A stretch of 64,000 bases of DNA, from NCBI RefSeq assembly GCF_014203795.1, contig NZ_JACHJU010000004.1, forward strand, positions 186,001 to 250,000. The letters are read 5' to 3'. The position numbers were made by a program, and so were the translations under genes. Positions within the stretch are counted from its first letter, which is position 1. The number at the start of each line of letters is the position of its first letter. The notes below the pieces were generated by a model, which worked only from the letters and a program-made list of their open reading frames with translations, did no database searches and was not told the DNA's origin. This DNA is from Streptosporangium album (GTDB taxonomy: Bacteria; Actinomycetota; Actinomycetes; Streptosporangiales; Streptosporangiaceae). Below, in pieces: positions 55,396-64,000 of this stretch.

Positions 55396-55997
55396 TCCGC
55401 ATCCTCGTCGCCGACGACGAACATCTCATCCGCGACGCCATCGCCGGGCTGCTCGCCCTCGATGACGACTTCGAGGTCGTCGGGCAGGCGGCGTCAGGTG
55501 ATGAGGCGATCGCAACGGCCCTCAGACTCCGTCCCGACGTGGCCCTGCTCGACCTGCAGATGCCCGAGCCTGACGGCATCGAGGTGGCCCGACGGCTCGC
55601 GACCGAGCTGCCGGGCTGCCGCTGCGTCATCGTGACTTCGCACGGTCGTCCCGGCTATCTGAAGTCGGCACTCGCTGCGGGTGTGCGCGGCTTCCTGCCG
55701 AAGACCGTTTCCTCTCGCACCCTCGTACACGTCGTGCGAAAGGTCGCGAGTGGCGGCCGGTACGTCGACCCCGAGCTCGCGGCGGAGGCGATCGGCGCGG
55801 GCGACTCTCCGCTCACTCCGCGCGAGACCGATGTTCTCGCCCTTGCGCGCGACGGCGCGCCCGTTGACGAGATCGCGCAACGCGTCTCGCTCTCCCGTGG
55901 GACCGTGCGGAACTACCTCGCAGCCGCCATCGCGAAGCTCGGCGCTGCGAACCGGCACGAGGCCGCGCGCATCGCCACCAAGCACGGCTGGATCTAG
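55392..55997 (+). CDS. NarL/LuxR-type response regulator
   Basis: A 201-residue regulator. The receiver has D8-D9 acid pocket, D54 (ALLDLQMPE) as phosphoacceptor, and K104 (GFLPKT). The LuxR-type helix-turn-helix follows (LTPRETDVLALARDGAPVDE then SRGTVRNYLAAAIAKLG). It pairs with the kinase whose gene it overlaps and probably controls a nearby transporter or membrane gene, now lost from this region or represented by the broken MacAB-like relic at 59.3 kb (inference). Confidence 0.9.
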   Translation: MIRILVADDEHLIRDAIAGLLALDDDFEVVGQAASGDEAIATALRLRPDVALLDLQMPEPDGIEVARRLATELPGCRCVIVTSHGRPGYLKSALAAGVRGFLPKTVSSRTLVHVVRKVASGGRYVDPELAAEAIGAGDSPLTPRETDVLALARDGAPVDEIAQRVSLSRGTVRNYLAAAIAKLGAANRHEAARIATKHGWI

Positions 55998-56038
55998 GAG
56001 CCGTTTTGTGGATCTTCGCCGTGATGCGATAGAAGATC

Positions 56039-56497
56039 ATGGTGCAAGATCGCCATGACCTGACCGACGCGGAGTGGCTCCTCCTCAAACCGCTCATGCC
56101 GGCCCATCCGCCTCAGGGGCACCGGTGGGCGGACCACCGAACCGTGATCAACGGAATTCTGCGGCAGACGCGGACCGGGTCGCCCTGGCGTGATCTTCCC
56201 GAGCGCTACGGGCGCTGGGAGACCGTCTACGGGCGCCATCGCCGCTGGTCAATCGATGGAACCTGGGAAAACATCCTTGATCGGCTTCGGGCCGGCTGCG
56301 ACGAGGCCGAAGGCGACCAGTGGACGACGAGTGTGGACTCCACGGTCAACCGGGCGCACCGGACAGCGCCGGACAGCGCCATGACGGCATCATGTTCCAG
56401 CAGGTCATGAGCCAGGTCCGCGTTCCACGCCGTGGGCAGGGTCGTCCACGGACCCGGCCGGCCGTCGTGATGTGCGACAAGGCCTACTCTTCGAAGT
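56039..56497 (+). pseudogene. IS5-family transposase remnant
   Basis: The plus strand from 56039 gives MVQDRHDLTDAEWLLLKPLM and RTVINGILRQTRTGSPWRDL to WTTSVDSTVNRAHRT, the N-terminal domain of an IS5-type transposase with the first catalytic D. An internal deletion near 56385 joins it in another frame to HDGIMFQQVMSQVRVPRRGQ and MCDKAYSSK, then it is cut at 56497. The final E is missing. Confidence 0.8.
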
Positions 56498-56892
56498 AGC
56501 GTGCGGCGGGCGTTGAGGATGGGGACGATGCTCGCGGCCGCAGAGGCGATCGCAGCGGCCGCCGCCACCCGCATGGCCGGTATCGGGAGGACGACGGTCC
56601 CCGCTAGGACGGCGGCGAGCAGGAGCAGCCACGTGACGAGGAGAGCGATCGGGAGGCGCTTGCCGCGTCCTTCGAGGGTATTGAAGCTCCATCGGCTGAC
56701 CGCGATGTCGCAACACACCAGTGCCAACGTGGCGACGGCCACAGCGCTCACCACGGCGACGTTCTCCGTGGTGAGCGGCTGGGCGCTGGCGAGGCCGCCG
56801 AGGAGAGTGGAGATCGGGGTGGAGACGACGGCGTATGTCGACCAGCGCACGTAGCTCTCGAACCGGCGTGCGCTCACCACCTCCACGGCCAT
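56497..56892 (-). pseudogene. inverted paralogue of the histidine kinase N-terminus
   Basis: The minus strand reads VSARRFESYVRWSTYAVVST PISTLLGG from near 56892, close to VSARRFETYARWSTYSAVST PIVTLPAG of the kinase at 54190. About 130 residues of membrane domain remain (to RRTLLRR); the IS5 remnant cut away the catalytic part. It is a second, related kinase gene in opposite orientation. Confidence 0.82.
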
Positions 56893-56930
56893 GCGACCGC
56901 CCTCCCCTCTTCTCAGGTTCTACGACCCTG

Positions 56931-58649
56931 TCACGGTAGCTGCACCTCACACCACACGATCTTGCCGATGGCGGTCGGCCGGCTGCCCCACCGGTGCGAG
57001 AAGCGGTCGATGAGGTTGAGGCCGTGGCCGGACTCGTCCTCCTGCGTGGGCTGGAAGCGGGTGGGCCGCTGCGGCGAGCGGTCGGCCACCTCGCACAGCA
57101 GGGTCGCGCCGCGCAGCAGGCTGAGCTCGATCGGCCCGGTGCCGTGGTTGACCGCGTTGGCGACCAGCTCGCTGACCATCAGCTCGGTCACCTCCAGGAC
57201 GGACGTCTGCCCCCAGGCGCGCAGCGTGGACCGCACCAGCCGCCTGGCCTCCCCGGCCGAGCGGGCGTCGAAGGGCAGGGTCCAGGTCACATACTCCGAC
57301 GGCGACAGGTCGTGCACCCTGGCCAGCATCAGCGCGATGTCGTCTCGCTCGTCGCCGGGCCGCTGGGTGGCGATGGTCGCGTCGCACAGGTCCTCAAGGT
57401 CCCGGTGCGAGTATTCGAGCAGCCGGCACAGGTCGCTGATCCCGGAGTCGAGGTCCCGGTCCCTGCTCTCGACCAGCCCGTCGGTGTACAGCGTGAGCAC
57501 GCTGCCCGCGGGCAGCGTCAGCTCGCGCATCTCGAACGGGTCGCCGCCGATGCCGAGCGGCAGCCCGGGAGGCAGCTCGATCAGCTCGGTGCGCCCGTCG
57601 GGCCGCAGCAGCACCGGCGGCACGTGCCCGGCGCGGGCGATGGCGCAGGTATGCGAGATGGGGTCGTAGGTGGCGTAGACACAGGTCGCGATCTGGGTCG
57701 TGCTGAGGTCCTGGGTCATCCGGTTGAGCCGGTAGAGCACCTCGTTGGGCGGCAGGTCCAGGCCCGCCAGGGTGCGCGCCGCCGTACGGAGCTGGCCCAT
57801 GGTGGCCGCGGCGCGGGTGCCGTGGCCCATGACGTCGCCGACCACCAGCGCGGTGCGGTGCCCGGGCAGCGGGATCACGTCGTACCAGTCACCTCCGACG
57901 CCGGTCAGGTCGCTGGCCGGCAGGTAGCGGGAGGCGATCTCCAGGCCGGGCGGCGTGGGCAGCTCGTTGGGCAGCAGGCTGCTCTGCAGGGTCAGCGCGG
58001 TGCGCCGCTCCCGGTCGTACAGATGTGCGTTGTCCAGGCAGAGCGCGGTGCGGGCGGCGAGCTCCTCGGCGAGGCTCACGTCCTTCTCGTGGAACGGCGA
58101 GCTGCCGGCGTTCCTGGTGAACACCACGAACCCGAGCACCCTGCCCCTGGCCTGCAACGGCACCACCAGGAACGAGCTGTCCTCCAGCAGGGAGGCGATG
58201 ATGTCGCGCTTCCAGGCGATCGCCAGCTTCCTGGCGGTCATCGCGTCCATCCGCGGGTACAGGATCGGCTGCGCGGTGGCCATGCAGCGCGCCTGCGGCG
58301 ACCAGGCGGGGTGGACGCCCACCTCGTCCGGTGGGAAGGCCGCCTGGTAGTCGTCGGCACGCTCGCTGAGGCCCATCGCGATCCGGCGCACCAGCGGCGA
58401 GCCGTCGGCCGGGCGCGCGGGGAACTCGCCCTCGACGACCAGCCGCTCGTGCACGAGGACGCCCGCCGCGTCGGCGAAGCGGGGCACCGCCACGTCCATC
58501 AGCTCACGGCCGGTCTGGCCGAGGTCCAGGGTGCTGCCGATGGTACGGCTGGCCTCGTTGAGCAGGGCGAGCTGCTCCTTGGTCGAGGCGGGGCTGCTCA
58601 GCCGCCTGCGCTCGGGAGAATGCGGGTTGATCACGACGTTGCCGGTCAT
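56931..58649 (-). CDS. SpoIIE/RsbU-like PP2C phosphatase with GAF and ATPase domains
   Basis: A 572-residue regulator. A GAF-type sensor domain (residues 25-190, STLDLGQTGRELMDVAVPRF) is followed by the PP2C domain (LTGVGGDWYDVIPLPGHRTA, VVGDVMGHGTRAAATMGQLR, LYTDGLVESRDRDLDSGISD), and a C-terminal HATPase_c_2 anti-sigma-like kinase fold (LVANAVNHGTGPIELSLLRG, DESGHGLNLIDRF). The metal-binding aspartates are in GGDWYD and VGDVMGHG. Such proteins dephosphorylate anti-sigma-factor antagonists and release sigma-B-type factors. The start at 58649 (MTGNVVINP) is chosen over 58739. No partner genes are adjacent. Confidence 0.9.
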   Translation of the reverse strand: MTGNVVINPHSPERRRLSSPASTKEQLALLNEASRTIGSTLDLGQTGRELMDVAVPRFADAAGVLVHERLVVEGEFPARPADGSPLVRRIAMGLSERADDYQAAFPPDEVGVHPAWSPQARCMATAQPILYPRMDAMTARKLAIAWKRDIIASLLEDSSFLVVPLQARGRVLGFVVFTRNAGSSPFHEKDVSLAEELAARTALCLDNAHLYDRERRTALTLQSSLLPNELPTPPGLEIASRYLPASDLTGVGGDWYDVIPLPGHRTALVVGDVMGHGTRAAATMGQLRTAARTLAGLDLPPNEVLYRLNRMTQDLSTTQIATCVYATYDPISHTCAIARAGHVPPVLLRPDGRTELIELPPGLPLGIGGDPFEMRELTLPAGSVLTLYTDGLVESRDRDLDSGISDLCRLLEYSHRDLEDLCDATIATQRPGDERDDIALMLARVHDLSPSEYVTWTLPFDARSAGEARRLVRSTLRAWGQTSVLEVTELMVSELVANAVNHGTGPIELSLLRGATLLCEVADRSPQRPTRFQPTQEDESGHGLNLIDRFSHRWGSRPTAIGKIVWCEVQLP

Positions 58650-59250
58650 GCGGGCTCGTCGCCCCGCTCGGACCCGGACCGGAGGGGACACATAAGGGGA
58701 GGTTGACCGCCGCCCTGCCGGCCCGCCACGCTGCCGCACATTCCGCCGATCAGGAGCACGAAGGCGAGAAGGTCTCGCCCGATCCGGCGCTTCTCACCGG
58801 AGAGGACACGGTGATACGGAACACCCGGCGGGGCCGGCTGCGGACCACCGCGGCGTCGCTCACCCTTGAGTGGAACGGCATTCCGATCCGCGTGTGGCGT
58901 TCGGGCGGCAGGACCTGAGGAACCTGTTGGAGAATCGGGGCGATCGTAGTCATGTCTCCACACTCCCGCCGCACGGGTTCGCTCCCCAGTGTCGTCCGTA
59001 ACGACTTCGTCGGCGTTCCGCACGACTCACGCATGACAAGTGTCATACGGGCCACCGCAGCCGTCCTTCTCGTCTCCGTCAGGGCGCGGTACCGCACGGC
59101 CAGCCACACCACATGACCTGATCCGAGCAGCGGACCCCACCAAGCCTGCCGAACGGGCGCGGTGGTGAATGGTCAGAATGGGCGCGGTCCGACGGTCGGC
59201 ACGGCAGCCGCGCTCCACGCCGGCCGTCAGCTGTTCTCGGGCGCGGCCCG
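58650..59250. other. 601-bp region with one operator-like palindrome
   Basis: No confident gene. At 59033-59046, ATGACA-AG-TGTCAT is a perfect inverted repeat, suitable for a LuxR-type regulator. Short frames on both strands look like chance ORFs. Confidence 0.4.
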
Positions 59251-59412
59251 GAAACGGACCTCGACGACGAGCACTTCGGCGTCGAAGTCGTGGGCCCGAA
59301 AGGCTCGGTCCGCCGCGTCCCTGTCACGACGGGACTCTTCGCGGGCGACCGGGTCGAGATCTCCGGTGACGGACTGGAGGCAGGGCAGAAGGTGGTGATC
59401 CCGAAGCTATGA
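59250..59412 (+). pseudogene. C-terminal fragment of a MacA/HlyD-like adaptor
   Basis: The frame ending at TGA 59412 reads [46 protein letters not shown], the last strands of a membrane fusion protein of the MacA type. Its stop overlaps the ATPase start by ATGA, as in macAB-like operons. The N-terminal part is missing. Confidence 0.7.
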
Positions 59413-59595
59413 CCGAGATCATCCGGCTCGACGGCGTCGAGCGCAGTTACGGTCAGCCGGCGGTCCTCGCCTGCGCGGGCGTGAGCCTGACCATCGATCA
59501 GGGCGAGCTTGTGGCCGTCGTGGGCCCGAGCGGGTCCGGGAAGTCCACCCTGCTGAACCTCATCGGCACCCTCGACCGGCCGACCGCCGGCTCGG
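59409..59595 (+). pseudogene. MacB-like ABC ATPase, truncated after Walker A
   Basis: [20 protein letters not shown] onward reaches [31 protein letters not shown], the Walker A and start of the ATPase, then the sequence switches near 59595 to an aldo/keto reductase in another frame. The D-loop, signature and Walker B are absent. Confidence 0.8.
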
Positions 59596-59926
59596 CGTCG
59601 TCACCCAGTCCTGGTCCCCGCTGGGCGGGGTGAACATGTACTGGGAGGACGGGCGCAACGCGGCCAGGAACCCGCTCGATCACCCCACAGTCACCGAGAT
59701 CGCCGCCCGGCACGGCAGGACGGCGGCCCAGGTCGTCCTGCGCTGGCATCTGGAGCACGGCCTGTCCGCGATCCCGAAGTCCGTCCGCCCGCACCGCATC
59801 GCGGAGAACTTCGACGTCTTTGACTTTGCCCTCACGGCCAACGAGGTCGCGGCGATCGATGCGATCGACACCGGGGTGCGAGGCGGGCCCGCCCCTGATG
59901 CGGTGGGGCCCGGCGACTTCAGCTGA
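59596..59926 (+). pseudogene. aldo/keto reductase, C-terminal part
   Basis: [20 protein letters not shown] and TVTEIAARHGRTAAQVVLRW HLEHGLSAIPKSVRPHRIAE NFDVFDFALTANEVAAIDAI form the last 110 residues of an aldo/keto reductase (NADPH-binding IPKS-x-x-x-x-R-x-x-EN). It is joined out of frame to the MacB-like start. An N-terminal fragment of such an enzyme lies at 37921, too far to be the same gene without rearrangement. Confidence 0.82.
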
Positions 59927-59948
59927 GTCGCCGCCTCACACCTCCGTG

Positions 59949-60854
59949 CTACGCGGGTTCTACCTTGCGGGCGCTGTCGCGAAGCTGTGCCACCGCGCGG
60001 GCGATGAGGTCGCTGCGGCGTCGATCCTGGCGGGCGTGGACGACGATGCGCCGCAAGACGGTGGGGCGAACCACGGGCCTGGCGACGACTCCGTCGGGGA
60101 TCTCCGCAACGGCCAGGCGCGGCAGGACGGTGACGCCGATGCCCGCCTCCACAAGTCGCAGCGCCGCCCGGTGATCGTCCAAGCGGGCGGCATAGCGCGG
60201 CGTGAATCCGGCGGCCCTGCAAGCGGTCAAGATGATCTGTCCGATCGGGCTGTCGTAGATGTCGTGATCTATCCAGGGCTCACCTTCGAGGTCCCGGAGA
60301 GCGAGTTCGCGGGCATCGGCGAGGAGGTGGGCACCGGGGAGCACGGCGACGAGCTCCTCGATGGTGAGTTCATGACGCTGGTAGCCGTCAAGGTGTACTT
60401 CGGCTCCGTTGGCGGGCTCAGTCCGGATGTCGAGGTCTGGTCGTCGGCGGCCGCGCCCATCGACGGGTTCGTTGAGGCTGATCTCGACGGTGAGGTTCGG
60501 GTGGTGTCGGCGAACGGTCCGCACGACCTCTGGGATCCACCGCTCGGCCGCAGAAGCAAAGCAGGCGATCGCCAGATGCTGCGACTGACCGCCCCGGAGG
60601 TCTGCAACGACTCGTTCAAGGCGTCCGAAGTCGGCGAGGAGCGACTGAGCTTGATCTGCCAGGTGCCGTGCGGCATCGGTGGGGCTGATACCGCGTCCTT
60701 GCTTCTCGAAAAGGACTAGTCCGGTTTCCTTCGCCAGGGTGGTCATGTGCTGGCTGATCGTCGCGGGAGAGTAGCTGAGGTTCCGCGCCGCTTTGTTGAT
60801 CGACCCAGCTGCCAGGACTGCGCACAAGATCGCGAGACGTTGCGGGTTGAGCAT
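59949..60854 (-). CDS. LysR-family regulator, probably of the dialkylglycine decarboxylase
   Basis: A 301-residue LysR protein. LAAGSINKAARNLSYSPATI SQHM is the HTH, and the effector domain follows (HLAIACFASAAERWIPEVVR, then LRLVEAGIGVTVLPRLAVAE). ATG 60854 (MLNPQRLAIL) drops an unlikely 22-residue extension. It is divergent from the decarboxylase gene with 131 bp between, the same order as dgdR/dgdA in Burkholderia, so it is likely its regulator. Confidence 0.87.
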   Translation of the reverse strand: MLNPQRLAILCAVLAAGSINKAARNLSYSPATISQHMTTLAKETGLVLFEKQGRGISPTDAARHLADQAQSLLADFGRLERVVADLRGGQSQHLAIACFASAAERWIPEVVRTVRRHHPNLTVEISLNEPVDGRGRRRPDLDIRTEPANGAEVHLDGYQRHELTIEELVAVLPGAHLLADARELALRDLEGEPWIDHDIYDSPIGQIILTACRAAGFTPRYAARLDDHRAALRLVEAGIGVTVLPRLAVAEIPDGVVARPVVRPTVLRRIVVHARQDRRRSDLIARAVAQLRDSARKVEPA

Positions 60855-60886
60855 GGCATCAAAGGTAAGGCAATGCCGAATGATGA

Positions 60887-62293
<1,407 letters not shown>

Positions 62294-62790
62294 TGTGAAT
62301 CAGTATCCCACGCCCGTCGCCGTCGGCCCTCGAAGCTCGTGCAGGGATTCAAGGTACTGCTCCGATTCGGGCTCAGGCGTCGTACCGTGGTCTGCATCAG
62401 GGGTGAAAGAGGGCATCTACGCCTGCCTCCGATCTGGCGGGCCGTATCAGGACACAAAGCGGCCCACCTCAGCGCTGGTGGGAGCCAATGGCAACTTGGC
62501 CACTGCAGCGGTCACAAGGAGCATCGAGGTGATCCGCTAGCTGCGTGAGCCATGCCACTACTGAGTCTTACGCTAGCACCAAATATTACTTAGCGTCACG
62601 GAATAACCACAATGGGTTCCGAAAACCTTCGGGGGAGCCCAACGCTCCGATCCATCATTGCTGTCTCTCTGGTGCCGCCATCGGCTTCCACTGTGTCGAA
62701 CTGCCGCCACGAGGTTGGAGCCCGCTCCTTCTCCTGCCTGCTGCGCCAACACGACTGCCCGGCTTCGGCGAACTCGCGAACACTAAGCGG
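62294..62790. other. 497-bp region without recognisable gene
   Basis: After the decarboxylase stop I find no family-like sequence, strong repeat or promoter. AT content rises locally near 62570-62620, as often at insertion junctions. Confidence 0.35.
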
Positions 62791-63323
62791 CTCAGCCCGC
62801 TGGAGCGGGCGGTGTTTGTGCTGCGGGAGGTGTTCGGCTTCGGGTTCGACGAGGTCGCCGCGGCGGCGTTCCGGCAGCTGCTGGTGCGGGCGCGGCGGCA
62901 TATGGAGGCCGGGCGGCCGCGCTTCGAAGCGGTCCGCAAAGAGCGGGAGGAATTGGCGTCGCGGTTCTTTGACGCCCTCCGCGAAGGCGACGTCGCCGGC
63001 CTGCAGGAACTGCTCGCCGCCGACGTATCGATGGTCGGCGACGGCGGCGGCAAGGCCCCGCAGCTGGCCAGGGCCGTCATCGGCGCCGAGAATGTGGCTC
63101 GGCTGCTTGCCGCCGTCTTCCCCGGATGGCCCGGATCGACGTGACGTTCGAGCCGCACGAGGTCAACGGCCAGCCGGGCGCGATCTTCCGTGACCGGGAC
63201 GGCAAAGTGCTCCACACCCTGGCGCTCGATGTACTCGACGGGCAGATCCAGACGATCCGCTCGGTGATCAACCCCGACAAGCTCGGGCACGTGGGCCCAG
63301 TAGCGGACGCCTGGGCAATCGAT
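62791..63323 (+). pseudogene. ECF sigma factor (SigJ-like) relic
   Basis: LSPLERAVFVLREVFGFGFD EVAAAA is region 4 of a SigJ-type sigma factor, but the helix-turn-helix is shortened (AAFRQLLVRARRHMEAGRPR), a deletion of about 12 residues. The SnoaL-like C-terminal domain follows (FFDALREGDVAGLQELLAAD), shifts frame near 63125, and ends IDVTFEPHEVNGQPGAIFRD to [15 protein letters not shown]. Region 2 is missing. It is non-functional. Confidence 0.8.
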
Positions 63324-63353
63324 CGCACCGCAGCCTGGCCAGCAGCGCTGGCT

Positions 63354-64000
63354 CTACCGCACGTTTCCGGTCCGTTGTTCTTCGGCCCCGGATTCCGCCG
63401 AGCTCCCCCACCGCCGCCGGCGGGCGCGAATCACGCCAGGTCCATCTCCCGGTCTCGGGCTGCTCCCGGCCGATCTTTCTTCCGCGCTGCCAAGATGATG
63501 AGTGCCCCGGAGATGATCCCGGCGAAGAACGGGGATGGCACAAGAAGGACGCCGCCTAACACGCACCACGTTGCGAGGCCCCAGCCGATCCCGGCGGGCA
63601 CAGCCACCCCGGAGGTATCGGAAAGGCGCGATGGCGGCCATGTAGAGCCGCCCGAACCATCCGTTGGGCTTGACGAGGACGGCCATCCGCAGCTCATAGT
63701 CGCCGTTCGCTCCTTGAACCCAGCCGAGATGCATCACGGTGTGCACGGTCTTGTTCGCCAGCTCGCGTGCGGACTCCATGTCGAGCTCGTAGATCGCTTT
63801 GAGGGGCATGCTCTCGTTGTCTGGGCCGCGGGGAGCGTCGCGGACGTCGCGGGGCAGGCGGTCGCGGAGCGAGGCAACCCGCGCACCGACGCCCGCTGAT
63901 GGTTTATCCCAGCCGAGGAGTACGCCGAGCTTCCACCGAACGGCGAACAAGAACCTCACCAGCCAGGGCTGCTTCACGGGTCCGCCGGCAGCTCGCATCG
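63354..64000 (-). pseudogene. DUF2867-like protein, cut by window end, damaged 3' end
   Basis: The minus strand reads LRDRLPRDVRDAPRGPDNES and MHLGWVQGANGDYELRMAVL VKPNGWFGRLYMAAIAPFRY L, typical of DUF2867 proteins. Near 63625 it loses the frame; another frame gives [39 protein letters not shown], two membrane helices, to a stop near 63431. The second part may be a different gene joined here. The start is probably just outside the window. Confidence 0.6.

Noticed and set aside
56994-58706. Plus-strand ORF of 570 codons opposite the SpoIIE phosphatase
   Set aside because: Glycine- and arginine-rich composition; minus strand has GAF, PP2C and ATPase motifs.

Overview
The window is very GC-rich and reads as an actinomycete accessory region. 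Overlapping start and stop codons, GTG starts, leaderless-looking promoters, many TetR regulators, a SpoIIE/RsbU-type phosphatase, DUF2079 and DUF885 proteins and a rifamycin-associated element upstream of a Rox-like monooxygenase all fit the Streptosporangiaceae/Streptomycetaceae end of the phylum. The genus cannot be fixed from sequence alone. No rRNA, tRNA or core housekeeping operon was seen. Roughly a third of the sequence is transposons, recombinases and broken genes, so this looks like a genomic island, a chromosome arm or a large plasmid.

Layout. 1-7.5 kb: a Tn3-type transposase relic, a drug-type ABC exporter pair behind a perfect 28-bp palindrome, then a decayed Tn3-like unit holding an IS701-family element, with an IS630-family element inserted in the IS701 target duplication. 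7.5-11.3 kb: a MarR-like regulator divergent from a two-domain serine hydrolase, then a truncated second IS630 copy. 11.4-16.3 kb: a recombinase / small HTH / zinc-finger recombinase trio, a SUKH gene between two related terminal repeats, and a recombinase stump. 16.3-19.9 kb: a Tn3-like transposon with ~138-bp inverted repeats, its own tyrosine recombinase and a Tn4430-like resolution site, a DUF2079 cargo gene and only a stub of tnpA. 20-26.4 kb: TetR/reductase pair, a decayed replication-type gene, a toxin-antitoxin module, a tniQ relic and a truncated DUF885 gene. 26.5-33.7 kb: a complete Tn7-like transposon (tnsA-tnsB-tnsC-tniQ) with a matching 5-bp CCTAT duplication, internal extra ends and a hydrolase/TetR cargo pair.

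33.7-45.6 kb: a TrmB/LuxR-type regulator divergent from a large secreted subtilase, a TetR-controlled small membrane protein with two operators, an IS5 element, an ArsR/zinc-exporter pair, a GNAT enzyme and a TetR/MFS efflux pair. 45.6-53.7 kb: IS21 remnants, a probable rifampicin monooxygenase with its regulatory element, MerR/SDR genes and a decayed Tn3 transposase. 53.7-64 kb: a DesK/DesR-like two-component pair, an IS5 stump beside an inverted copy of the kinase N-terminus, a SpoIIE phosphatase, chimeric relics of a MacAB-like exporter and an aldo/keto reductase, a 2,2-dialkylglycine decarboxylase with its LysR regulator, and sigma-factor and DUF2867 relics.

Functionally, most intact non-mobile genes are regulator-plus-effector pairs for detoxification or export (ABC exporter, MFS, CDF, Rox, reductases), typical of cargo gathered by successive transposition. 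All calls are from reading the sequence; no database search was run.
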